Shown one piece after another: positions 7,514-15,577 of a stretch of DNA of 64,000 nt. A program made the translations under genes and the position numbers. Origin of the DNA: Sedimentitalea todarodis (lineage in GTDB: Bacteria > Pseudomonadota > Alphaproteobacteria > Rhodobacterales > Rhodobacteraceae); assembly GCF_032595355.1 (NCBI RefSeq), contig NZ_JASMWN010000002.1, positions 1 through 64,000 on the forward strand. Reading direction: 5' to 3'. Each line of letters opens with the position of its first letter. Position 1 is the stretch's first letter. Under the pieces are notes generated by a model that saw only the letters and a program-made list of their open reading frames with translations, was not told the origin of the DNA and made no database searches.

Positions 7514-9237
7514 GAAACATGCTCTTCAGCATGACCAACAATTATTTGGGCTCTTATTTTCCCTACATATGGAATACCTAGAAGTGTCTCCTTATTAGCG
7601 TCAATTAGGATGTCACGGACTTTGCGAATGTTGGAGTTTTCTTTGATCCTCTTTTCCATTCGCTTGGAGATCGGAAGGGCGGAAATGTTCTGTTGAACAA
7701 GCGCTTCGTATGTTGAAGATGGCTTCAGTTGTGCTCCGCAATTAGAGCAAAACCTTGCTTCTGGATTGCTTCTTGGTGTGGCGCAAACATGGCACAAGGG
7801 TAGAGAAAGTACAAAATCATTTCTGTCTACATCCGCTCCCTCAAGGATCGAAGCGTTAGTAAGACGAGGCCACGCCTGATGTTTCGTAGCACGGATGACG
7901 GTCAAAAATGAGGATATGGATTTTGTTCTTCTGCCGACAATGATATTCTCGGCTGTGATATCACCAAGATGGACTTGATAATGCTGAAATGAGCCTTTTT
8001 CGCCTTTAAGTATTGACCCCGACGGCATGATAAGTCCGGAGTATTGTAGGAAACCAAATACCTTGTCGAGGTCGGAATCGACTGGCGACTTAACTGCAAA
8101 TTGGAAGCCCTGTCTTTCAAGTTCTTTACCCTTATTGTATTCCTTAATTTGGGTGAGGATCGCCTGATATATTTTTGATCCATTCTGGACATAACTTGTG
8201 TAAGAGGGAAGTTTGGAGGTCAAGGAATCAAAAACAGCGTGTGACATGTCTCGACCTGTGCGAGACAGCCGTAAAATTTTGTTCTTATTCAAAGAACCGT
8301 CTGACGTTGTATAGGACTCTTGTGAATTGTAGATAGATCGAAGCATCCCCAGAAAGCCTCTTGGGATGCCGAAAGATGCGTAAGCTAGAAATCTTATATC
8401 TTCTTCGTTATCACTTACAAAGTTAAGCCCTGTATCCAAAAATCGCTTTTCTGCGAGTGAAACCATGAAATCTTCGTATTCAACTCCAGAAGGCCTTACC
8501 CAAGCATCGATCTGCTCAGCGTCGTGCCCTACGTGGAAACTGGCAGAATGAGACGTAATGCCAGGGTATACCGCAGCTTTTGGAGATATAAGGCGAGACT
8601 TTATCGCCCTAAAAAAGTCGAAAAAATCCTCTTGCTGTTTTTCTGAAAATGAGTGCGCGGCGTCATCAATTAGGATGACCACTCGGCTTAAGTTATTTTC
8701 AATAGCTAAGTCATCTACTAGTTCAATAAGGTAGCTGATCGTGAATTCGTCAACTAAGTCTCCATCCGCTCGACTCGCTTCGAGAGAATCAATCAACTTC
8801 GACAGCTTAGCCTTAGAGGGGAAATTTGCCGGAAATGATAGACTGGCTAACTGTTCCTTGGTGCCCCAAATCGCTGCGATCACTTTCAGCACCAACCAAG
8901 CCCTGAACCAATAAGATGCATTGGGGCCGTTAACGTAAAAAGGTTCGAGTTTGAGCGCCAATTTGAAATTCACGTAGACTGGAAGGGCCGAGTCATTCTC
9001 GCTTTCAAGAATCTGATAGAAAGCTTTCCTCATCAATGTGCTTTTGCCGCATCCCCTAGGGCCTATGAGTAGTTTTGCGCCGCCGCCTTTAAGCTTCCGG
9101 AGGATACTGGCCTCATAGGGATGCTCAGCAGCGAGCGCGAGGAACCGGTCTCTTTCAATATACTCAGCTTGCTCTACGAAGTTTTCTTCATAAGGCTGCA
9201 ATTCATTCGGTTCGTCGTTAAGGCCGGTTGTTGTCAT
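7510..9237 (-). CDS. P-loop ATPase with zinc ribbon and HhH-like tail
   Basis: The protein has 575 residues. Walker A is GPRGCGKST (59-67) and the Walker B strand is VVILIDDAAHS (187-196). FGIPRGFLGML (289-299) resembles the sensor-2 GxPR region of AAA+/ORC-STAND ATPases and is followed by a region that could be a winged helix. C482-x2-C485 and C497-x2-C500 form a zinc ribbon. The last 25 residues (LLGIPYVGKIRAQII) look like one helix-hairpin-helix unit, a nucleic-acid-binding element. It is the first gene of a two-gene operon with the HEPN-like partner. A sensor or regulator role over the partner is the natural inference. The DNA is AT-richer than its surroundings, which points to transfer. 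I cannot name a described family for the full architecture. Confidence 0.75.
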   Translation of the reverse strand: MTTTGLNDEPNELQPYEENFVEQAEYIERDRFLALAAEHPYEASILRKLKGGGAKLLIGPRGCGKSTLMRKAFYQILESENDSALPVYVNFKLALKLEPFYVNGPNASYWFRAWLVLKVIAAIWGTKEQLASLSFPANFPSKAKLSKLIDSLEASRADGDLVDEFTISYLIELVDDLAIENNLSRVVILIDDAAHSFSEKQQEDFFDFFRAIKSRLISPKAAVYPGITSHSASFHVGHDAEQIDAWVRPSGVEYEDFMVSLAEKRFLDTGLNFVSDNEEDIRFLAYASFGIPRGFLGMLRSIYNSQESYTTSDGSLNKNKILRLSRTGRDMSHAVFDSLTSKLPSYTSYVQNGSKIYQAILTQIKEYNKGKELERQGFQFAVKSPVDSDLDKVFGFLQYSGLIMPSGSILKGEKGSFQHYQVHLGDITAENIIVGRRTKSISSFLTVIRATKHQAWPRLTNASILEGADVDRNDFVLSLPLCHVCATPRSNPEARFCSNCGAQLKPSSTYEALVQQNISALPISKRMEKRIKENSNIRKVRDILIDANKETLLGIPYVGKIRAQIIVGHAEEHVS

Positions 9238-9254
9238 TGCCGTGCTTTCTAGTG

Positions 9255-9273
9255 TGATCCGAATTTGATCCGA
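9255..9273 (-). promoter_or_regulatory. Two phased TGATCCGA repeats upstream of the ATPase operon
   Basis: TGATCCGA occurs at 9255-9262 and again at 9266-9273, a period of 11 bp or about one helical turn, 18 bp before the ATPase start codon on the minus strand. Such same-face repeats so close to a start codon look like an operator. No obvious regulator gene lies in the operon, so the binding protein is unknown; the ATPase or AlpA protein are possibilities. Confidence 0.35.
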
Positions 9274-9535
9274 TTATCAGTGTATTGCTTCAGGTGGCAA
9301 CAATGCAGCTTTATCCGACAACGTGCAACGACTAGAGTGTCCGTTGTTTGGGTCCTCTTTCCATCCGGCGGCTGGCTAGGTCGCAACAGCAGCTAAAGTC
9401 AGCTTGCCGCCTGCCGACCAATTCTGATCGCGGTTACGCACGACTCTAACGCAACGCCATGGGGGGATGGTGGGGTGGACATGAATTGTAGACTGCAGCA
9501 TAACCTACTGTATTTATTTAACTTAGGTAAATAAA

Positions 9536-9550
9536 TTGGTGCGGGCGGTG
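9536..9550. repeat. Proximal attachment-site copy in tRNA-Leu 3' end
   Basis: This is the second copy of the 15-bp direct repeat found at 817-831. Here it is embedded in the tRNA-Leu gene: on the minus strand it covers the last T-stem base, the acceptor 3' strand, discriminator A, CCA and one further base. The tRNA remains intact after integration because the element supplied or preserved the same 3' end. Confidence 0.7.
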
Positions 9551-9623
9551 GGAGTCGAACCCACACGGGCACAAGGCCCAACAGATTTTAAGTCTGGTAT
9601 GTCTACCATTCCATCACGCCCGC
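9537..9623 (-). tRNA. tRNA-Leu (anticodon UAA)
   Basis: Read on the minus strand, the gene begins GCGGGCG and ends CGCCCGC, pairing as a perfect seven-base acceptor stem, followed by A and an encoded CCA. The anticodon loop reads CTTAAAA, giving UAA. A variable arm longer than usual (GTTGGGCCTTGTGCCC) marks a class II tRNA, and the T arm contains GGTTCGACTCC. Length with CCA is 87. It is the integration target of the island, which lies on its 3' side. Confidence 0.95.
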
Positions 9624-9730
9624 ATCTGGCGTTGTTCTTAAATTTTCAGTTCCGGGCCTATATCGGGCCTGAAAACAGCCTCTTAGTCGCAACGCCTTGT
9701 TCCGTATGCGTTTTACCGCACAGACTCAAG

Positions 9731-9771
9731 GATTTTAAGTCTGGTATGTCTACCATTCCATCACGCCCGCA
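9731..9771 (-). pseudogene. 5'-half copy of tRNA-Leu(UAA)
   Basis: The 41 bases are identical to 9584-9624, which encode the 5' half of the tRNA from just before the acceptor stem through the D arm and anticodon loop. The variable, T and 3' acceptor segments are missing. Weak similarity continues just upstream on the minus strand (CTGGCG and TTGTT blocks), suggesting that the promoter-proximal region was duplicated too. It cannot fold as a tRNA and lies upstream of the intact gene, possibly within the same precursor transcript. Confidence 0.75.
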
Positions 9772-9823
9772 CTGGCGCTCTTGTTACTGCAACAAATCCG
9801 GCACCTCAACGACCCTCGCGCGG

Positions 9824-10312
9824 TTAGGGGTAAATCGGTGCCAGTGCCGCATCTTCCTTGACTGCCTGCATCGCCACATAGGTCGATGTGCCTGCCACAT
9901 GCGGCAGGGTCGAGATTTTCTCGGCCAGAACAATCCGGTATTCCGTCATCGACCGGGTCCTGATCTTCATCAGATAGTCAAATTTCCCTGCGATCAGATG
10001 CACCTGCTCGATCTCGCCGATCTTGGCCACAGCCGCGTTGAACGCCGCCAGTGCCGCTTCGCGTGTATCGTGCAGGCGGACCTCGACGAAGGCCACGTGA
10101 TCCAGCCCCAGTCGGATCGGATCAATCAACGCGCGATACCCTGTGATCACCCCATCAGTCTCCAGCCGCCGCAGCCGTGTCTGTGTCGGCGACTTGCTCA
10201 ACCCAATTCGCCGTGCGAGGTCTGCTATGCTGATACGACCGTCCTCTGACAGCACCTCGAGGATTCTGCGGTCATATCGGTCGAGACCCGGCCAGTCGTT
10301 TTGCATTGCCAA
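9824..10312 (-). CDS. putR: Lrp/AsnC-family regulator, probable proline-responsive PutR
   Basis: The protein has 162 residues, the normal Lrp/AsnC size. The N-terminal winged helix-turn-helix is clear (DRYDRRILEVLSEDGRISIADLARRIGLSKSPTQTRLRRLE is the region, residues 11-51), followed by the RAM ligand-binding domain (AFVEVRLHD, then HLIAGKFDYLMKIR). It is divergent from putA across a 99-bp gap, the arrangement in which alphaproteobacterial PutR activates putA in response to proline. A second ATG two codons in is an alternative start. Function is inferred from family and neighbour. Confidence 0.85.
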   Translation of the reverse strand: MAMQNDWPGLDRYDRRILEVLSEDGRISIADLARRIGLSKSPTQTRLRRLETDGVITGYRALIDPIRLGLDHVAFVEVRLHDTREAALAAFNAAVAKIGEIEQVHLIAGKFDYLMKIRTRSMTEYRIVLAEKISTLPHVAGTSTYVAMQAVKEDAALAPIYP

Positions 10313-10411
10313 TCACCAGTTCTTTGGGCCATTGACCCGCCATTTGCGAAAAATCGGGACAAACACCCGCATTATTCTGTGTATATTGCCCGAATAGCCC
10401 GGAGGCCAGAC
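10313..10411. promoter_or_regulatory. putR-putA divergent promoter region
   Basis: This 99-bp intergenic region must hold both promoters and the operators of an Lrp-type regulator. An AT-rich ATTATTCTGTGTATATT run just upstream of the putA ribosome-binding site (GGAGG near 10400) could hold the putA -10 region. I could not assign operators with confidence. Confidence 0.5.
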
Positions 10412-13400
10412 ATGAACGCAACACCTACACTTCGTCACCGAATTGATGCCGAGAAATTCGCGGATGAAACCGCCGTCATCGCCCGCCTGGTCGAAAGCGC
10501 CGGGCTGACCGAGGCCGATCGCGCCGCGATCTGCGCCTCTGGTGCCGACCTTGTGCGCAACATCCGCGCCAGCACCGCACCGGGGCTGATGGAGGTGTTT
10601 CTCGCCGAATATGGCCTGTCCACCGACGAAGGCATCGCCCTCATGTGTCTGGCCGAAGCTCTGCTGCGCGTGCCGGATGCGGATACCATTGACGCTCTGA
10701 TCGAGGACAAGATCGCGCCCAGCGATTGGGGCAAGCACCTCGGCCACTCCTCTTCTTCGCTGGTCAATGCTTCGACCTGGGCATTGATGCTGACCGGGAA
10801 AGTTCTGGATGACGACGCGCCCAGCCCGGTGCGCGCCCTGCGCAGCGCCGTCAAGCGGCTCGGCGAGCCTGTGATCCGCACCGCAACCACCCGCGCCATG
10901 AAGGAAATGGGCCGCCAGTTCGTGCTCGGCGAGAACATCAACTCGGCGATGAAACGCGCCGCCGGGATGGAAGCCAAAGGCTACACCTACAGCTATGACA
11001 TGCTGGGCGAAGCCGCGCGCACCGAGGCCGATGCCGCCCGCTATCATCTCAGCTATTCGCGCGCGATTTCGGCCATCGCCACCGCATGCAATTCGGATGA
11101 CATCCGTGAAAATCCCGGCATTTCGGTCAAGCTGTCCGCCCTGCATCCCCGTTACGAGGTTGCACAGGAGGCGCGCGTGATGTCCGATCTGGTGCCGCGC
11201 CTGCGCTCTCTGGCGCTGCTCGCGAAATCCGCCGGCATGGGGCTGAACGTCGACGCCGAAGAGGCCAACCGCCTCGCCCTGTCGCTTGACGTCATCGACC
11301 TTGTGCTGAGCGAACCGGCGCTTGCCGGATGGGACGGCTTCGGCGTCGTTGTGCAGGCCTATGGCCCGCGCGCCAGCAGCGTCATCGACGCGCTCTATGA
11401 CATGGCCAACCGCCATGATCGCCGCATCATGGTGCGTCTGGTCAAGGGGGCCTATTGGGACACCGAGGTGAAGCGCGCGCAAGTGGACGGCATGTCCGCC
11501 TTTCCGGTCTTTACCCGCAAGCCGATCACCGATGTCTCTTACATCGCCAACGCCCGCAAACTGCTGAACATGACCGACCGGATCTATCCGCAATTTGCCA
11601 CCCATAACGCGCATACGGTCGCGTCGATCCTGCATATGGCGACTGACGCCAAGACCTATGAATTCCAGCGCCTGCACGGGATGGGCGAAACCCTGCACCA
11701 GATCGTCAAGACCCAGAACGCCACCCGCTGCCGCATTTACGCGCCCGTCGGCGCCCACCGCGATCTCTTGGCCTATCTGGTCCGTCGCCTGCTGGAAAAC
11801 GGGGCAAACAGCTCGTTCGTGAACCAGATTGTGGATGAAAACGTGCCGCCGGAAACTGTCGCGGCCGATCCGTTCGAGCAGATCAATATCGACGCACCGC
11901 CATTGCCGACCGGGATCGAAATCTACCAACCGGAACGCCCGAACTCTCGCGGCTTTGACCTGACACACGCGCCGACATTGGCTATGATCGACGAGGCACG
12001 CGGCCCGTTCAAGACCCACAGTTGGGCATCCGGCCCATTGTTGGCGGGCCCCACTGCCCCCGAAGCGGCGCAACCGGTGACCAACCCCGCCAACGGCACC
12101 CAGACCGGCACCGTCGCCCCGTCCAGCGCTGCGGATATCGAAACCGCGCTGACCAATGCACAGCCCTGGGCCGCCCCGGCCGCCGACCGCACCGCGATAC
12201 TCAATGCCGCCGCTGACCTCTACGAGGCAAATTTCGGCGAGATCTTTGCGCTGCTCACGCGCGAAGCCGGGAAATCCCTGCTCGACGGAGTTGCCGAACT
12301 GCGCGAAGCGGTCGATTTCCTGCGTTACTATGCTGAGAATATCCCCGATGCGGCCCCCGCAGGCACATTCACCTGCATCAGCCCGTGGAACTTTCCACTG
12401 GCCATCTTCACCGGCCAGATCGCCGCCGCTCTCGCCACAGGCAATGCCGTGCTCGCCAAACCGGCAGAGCAGACCCCGCTGATTGCCCATTTCGCCGTCA
12501 CCCTGCTGCACAAGGCAGGCGTACCGGCCACCGCGCTGCAATTGCTCCCCGGTGCCGGCATGGTCGGCGCGGCGCTCACCTCGGACGCCCGAGTGGACGG
12601 CGTTGCCTTTACCGGCTCGACCGCAACCGCGATGAAAATCCGTACTGCGATGGCCGACAATCTTGCTCCCGGCGCGCCCCTGATCGCGGAAACAGGCGGG
12701 TTGAACGCCATGATCGTGGACAGCACCGCGCTGCCCGAACAGGCGGTTCAGGCGATTGTCGAAAGCGCCTTTCAGTCGGCGGGCCAGCGCTGCTCTGCCC
12801 TGCGCTGTCTATATGTGCAGGAAGACGTGGCTGACGATCTGCTGGCGATGCTCAAGGGTGCGATGGATGCACTGTCGATCGGTGATCCCTGGTTGCTCTC
12901 CACTGACTCGGGGCCGGTCATCGACGATCTCGCGCTCAAGGGGATCAACGCCCATGTCGACGCCGCGCGCAACGACGGCCGCGTGATCAAGGAACTGCGT
13001 CCTCCTGCTGGCGGCACCTTTGTCGCGCCAACGATGATCTCGATCAGCAGCATCGGCGATCTGGAACGCGAGATTTTTGGCCCGGTGCTGCACGTCGTCC
13101 GCTTCCGCTCACGCGATCTGGACCAGGTGATCGCGGACATCAACGCCACCGGCTATGGCCTCACCTTCGGGCTGCATACGCGTATCGACGACAGGGTACA
13201 GCATGTGACCGAAGCCGTTCATGCGGGCAACATCTATGTCAACCGCAACCAGATCGGCGCCATCGTCGGCAGCCAGCCCTTTGGCGGCGAAGGCCTCTCT
13301 GGCACCGGCCCAAAAGCGGGCGGTCCAAACTACATGCCCCGTTTCTGCGCGCCCGACCGGCAGCAGGCGCCCTCCGATTGGGACAGACCCGCTGGCAAGC

Positions 13401-13819
13401 TGCCCGCCCCCGCCGGTGGCAAGACGCAGCCGCCCGCCCGTATCCTTCCCGGTCCCACCGGCGAGTCCAACCGGCTCAGCATGCTGCCGCGTGATCCGTT
13501 GCTGTGCATGGGTCCGGGTGCCGAGGCAGCGGATGCACAGATGCGCGCCGTGCAGGACCTTGGGGGTGTGGCGATCCGCTGCGACGGGCGCATCGATCCC
13601 GGCGCGCTCTCCGGCCAGATCGGAATTGGAGGTGTGCTGTGGTGGGGCGATGCCGATACCGCGCGCGCTATCGAACAGGCGCTGGCCCGCCGCGACGGAC
13701 CGATCATTCCGCTGATCCCCGGCAAACCCGACATCGCGCGGGTGATGGGCGAACGCCACGTCTGTGTCGACACAACGGCAGCGGGCGGCAACGCCGCGCT
13801 CCTCGGCGGCAACGCCTGA
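10412..13819 (+). CDS. putA: Bifunctional proline dehydrogenase / glutamate semialdehyde dehydrogenase
   Basis: This 1135-residue enzyme oxidises proline to pyrroline-5-carboxylate (FAD, electrons to quinone) and then to glutamate (NAD). The proline dehydrogenase barrel carries RLVKGAYWDTEVKRAQ and the aldehyde dehydrogenase half has ETGGLNAMIVD and the catalytic cysteine in SAGQRCSALR. A C-terminal extension of about 150 residues follows the ALDH domain, as in longer PutA types. There is no obvious N-terminal ribbon-helix-helix DNA-binding domain, so control probably falls to the divergent PutR. The ATG at 10412 follows a GGAGG site; an upstream in-frame ATG lies in the promoter region. Confidence 0.95.
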   Translation: MNATPTLRHRIDAEKFADETAVIARLVESAGLTEADRAAICASGADLVRNIRASTAPGLMEVFLAEYGLSTDEGIALMCLAEALLRVPDADTIDALIEDKIAPSDWGKHLGHSSSSLVNASTWALMLTGKVLDDDAPSPVRALRSAVKRLGEPVIRTATTRAMKEMGRQFVLGENINSAMKRAAGMEAKGYTYSYDMLGEAARTEADAARYHLSYSRAISAIATACNSDDIRENPGISVKLSALHPRYEVAQEARVMSDLVPRLRSLALLAKSAGMGLNVDAEEANRLALSLDVIDLVLSEPALAGWDGFGVVVQAYGPRASSVIDALYDMANRHDRRIMVRLVKGAYWDTEVKRAQVDGMSAFPVFTRKPITDVSYIANARKLLNMTDRIYPQFATHNAHTVASILHMATDAKTYEFQRLHGMGETLHQIVKTQNATRCRIYAPVGAHRDLLAYLVRRLLENGANSSFVNQIVDENVPPETVAADPFEQINIDAPPLPTGIEIYQPERPNSRGFDLTHAPTLAMIDEARGPFKTHSWASGPLLAGPTAPEAAQPVTNPANGTQTGTVAPSSAADIETALTNAQPWAAPAADRTAILNAAADLYEANFGEIFALLTREAGKSLLDGVAELREAVDFLRYYAENIPDAAPAGTFTCISPWNFPLAIFTGQIAAALATGNAVLAKPAEQTPLIAHFAVTLLHKAGVPATALQLLPGAGMVGAALTSDARVDGVAFTGSTATAMKIRTAMADNLAPGAPLIAETGGLNAMIVDSTALPEQAVQAIVESAFQSAGQRCSALRCLYVQEDVADDLLAMLKGAMDALSIGDPWLLSTDSGPVIDDLALKGINAHVDAARNDGRVIKELRPPAGGTFVAPTMISISSIGDLEREIFGPVLHVVRFRSRDLDQVIADINATGYGLTFGLHTRIDDRVQHVTEAVHAGNIYVNRNQIGAIVGSQPFGGEGLSGTGPKAGGPNYMPRFCAPDRQQAPSDWDRPAGKLPAPAGGKTQPPARILPGPTGESNRLSMLPRDPLLCMGPGAEAADAQMRAVQDLGGVAIRCDGRIDPGALSGQIGIGGVLWWGDADTARAIEQALARRDGPIIPLIPGKPDIARVMGERHVCVDTTAAGGNAALLGGNA

Positions 13820-14029
13820 AAGCGAGGCCCGAAAGCAAGGCCTGTCGGTCACATCGGTTGATCGGCAGGCCCACACTCATTGCCACCAGAACCCCGAGAA
13901 ACAAGGCGAGCCAAGGTGGTAACCTTGAGCTGCTCCATCCCGAGCGTCTGAAACTCCAATTCATGATCGCCAAATCACATGGCATCAGGCAATGTAGCCC
14001 CGAGAATGATGCGGCCGACGGGGAACAGG

Positions 14030-14653
14030 ATGGACAAGGTGAATTTTACCCGGATGAAGGACGGCACCAAGGAAGATTACGAATTCCTGACGTCCCATGA
14101 GATCGAATACACGAAGGGAACGGCCGATCGGCTTCTGCGGGCGCTGGAACAACTGGATGAGAGCCTGTCGGGCTATCAGGTGACGCGCCTGGGCCACTCG
14201 GTGCAATCCGCGACGCGGGCATGGCGGGACGGTGCAGATATCGATTGGGTCGTGGCAGTGCTCTTGCATGACATCGGCGACATCTTTGCGCCCTATAACC
14301 ATGACGAATATGCCGCCACGATCCTCAAACCCTTTGTGCGGGAGCAATGCCGTTGGTGCGTCCAAGCCCATGGTGATTTTCAGATGCTCTACTACGGACA
14401 TCACCTGGATGGGTTTGATCAGAACAAGCGGGACCGCCATCGGGGCCACAGATATTTCGACGACTGCGCCGAATTCTGCGAACGCTGGGATCAGGCAAGC
14501 TTTGACCCGGACTACAGTTCTTTGCCACTGTCGTTTTTCGCGCCGATGGTGCAGCAGGTTTTCGCGCGCACGGCCTATGACCCGGAGGTCACTCGGGCAC
14601 CCGATCAGCCTCTGACCAACAGGGATATTGCAGCCGAACGCGCAAGACCGTGA
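14030..14653 (+). CDS. HD-domain protein
   Basis: The 207-residue protein contains an HD-type metal-binding core: GHSVQSATRA, then VVAVLLHDIGD (the HD pair), then conserved histidines in NHDEYAA and AHGDFQM. Proteins of this size and pattern include small phosphohydrolases and PhnZ-type di-iron oxygenases; the sequence alone does not decide between them. The start at MDKVNFTR is preceded by GGGGAACAGG. It follows putA by 210 bp on the same strand but nothing ties it to proline use. Confidence 0.7.
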   Translation: MDKVNFTRMKDGTKEDYEFLTSHEIEYTKGTADRLLRALEQLDESLSGYQVTRLGHSVQSATRAWRDGADIDWVVAVLLHDIGDIFAPYNHDEYAATILKPFVREQCRWCVQAHGDFQMLYYGHHLDGFDQNKRDRHRGHRYFDDCAEFCERWDQASFDPDYSSLPLSFFAPMVQQVFARTAYDPEVTRAPDQPLTNRDIAAERARP

Positions 14654-14743
14654 CGATTGCGTCCTGACGAAGGACCATAGGCGGTTCAGTTGCTCGGCGC
14701 GTGACCACTTGACCCCAATCCGCTTTCAGACCAGCGTCGCCGC

Positions 14744-15487
14744 ATGTTTCCGATCCGCGATCACAACCCGTCGGGGCGCACGCCCTATGTTGTCTACGGC
14801 CTGATGGCGGCCAACATCCTGATCTTTCTCAGCTATGCGAGCATACTGAACGACAATCACGCGCTCTACAGTCTGTTCGACAGATGGGCGATGATCCCTG
14901 CAAGCATCAGCAATGGGATGAACTATCACACCCTCGTCAGTTCGATGTTCCTGCATGCAGGGTGGATGCACCTGATCGGCAACATGCTGTTTCTCTGGAT
15001 CTTCGGCGACAACCTCGAGGACGAGCTCGGCCATGTCAAATTCCTCGCCTTCTACCTCGCCTGCGGCCTTGGCGCCGGGCTGGCGCATGTGCTGGCGGCC
15101 CCCTATTCCAATGTGCTTACGGTCGGTGCGTCAGGCGCAATTGCCGGTGTGATGGGCGGCTACCTGTTGCTCTTTCCACGCGCACGCGTCGATGTGCTTC
15201 TGATCGTGATCATCTTTTTCCGCATTTTTGCGATCCCCGCGTGGATCGTCCTGGCAGTCTGGTTCGCATTCCAGTTCCTTGGCGGACTTGGGGCTGACCC
15301 GGAAACCGGGGGCGTTGCCTATTGGGCGCATGCAGGTGGCTTTGTCATCGGGTTGGTTCTTGCGGTGCCACTCTGGCTTCGCCTCGGAGGACCGCGATTC
15401 TGGCAGCGAACACATGGACAACCACCGCACCCGGAGGCCAGCTATCGCCTCGGTGAAAGCAGCATACCGAAAATTCGCAGAAAATGA
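14744..15487 (+). CDS. Rhomboid-family intramembrane serine protease
   Basis: The 247-residue protein has about six hydrophobic segments. The catalytic serine is in GASGAIAG and the catalytic histidine in AHAGGF of a later membrane segment, while MHLIGNMLFLWIFGDNLED is the conserved N-terminal rhomboid signature (HxxxN). It should cleave transmembrane segments of other membrane proteins; the substrate is unknown. A charged tail of about 30 residues ends the protein. Confidence 0.88.
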   Translation: MFPIRDHNPSGRTPYVVYGLMAANILIFLSYASILNDNHALYSLFDRWAMIPASISNGMNYHTLVSSMFLHAGWMHLIGNMLFLWIFGDNLEDELGHVKFLAFYLACGLGAGLAHVLAAPYSNVLTVGASGAIAGVMGGYLLLFPRARVDVLLIVIIFFRIFAIPAWIVLAVWFAFQFLGGLGADPETGGVAYWAHAGGFVIGLVLAVPLWLRLGGPRFWQRTHGQPPHPEASYRLGESSIPKIRRK

Positions 15488-15577
15488 CGCCCGAGGTGGA
15501 AGCCTTTGCCCAGTCCAAGCGCCTTCATCTTTGCAGGAAATACTCCCGCCGGAGGCACCTGTCACCAGCCGCTTGCG

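Larger units (their letters stand above)
817..9550. mobile_element. tRNA-Leu-integrated genomic island (~8.7 kb)
   Basis: The element is bounded by the 15-bp direct repeat and contains a tyrosine integrase, an AlpA-type regulator, a DUF3987 primase/helicase-like gene, small genes of unknown role and a two-gene ATPase/HEPN-like cargo operon. That layout resembles satellite-type integrative elements, which carry integrase, excision/regulatory and replication genes but no structural phage genes. Base composition is visibly AT-richer than the chromosome right of 9.8 kb, most clearly in the cargo operon. The integrase lies next to the distal repeat rather than next to the tRNA, which is unusual for tRNA islands. 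Boundaries are inferred; DNA left of 817 is also accessory and may belong to an older insertion. Confidence 0.7.

Noticed and set aside
9536..10249. Open frame running through the tRNA-Leu gene and lrp
   Set aside because: It reads through a tRNA gene on the other strand and is antisense to the lrp gene.
10313..12541. Very long minus-strand open frame opposite putA
   Set aside because: It is antisense to a certain gene, low in plausible protein motifs, and explained by GC-rich codon bias.
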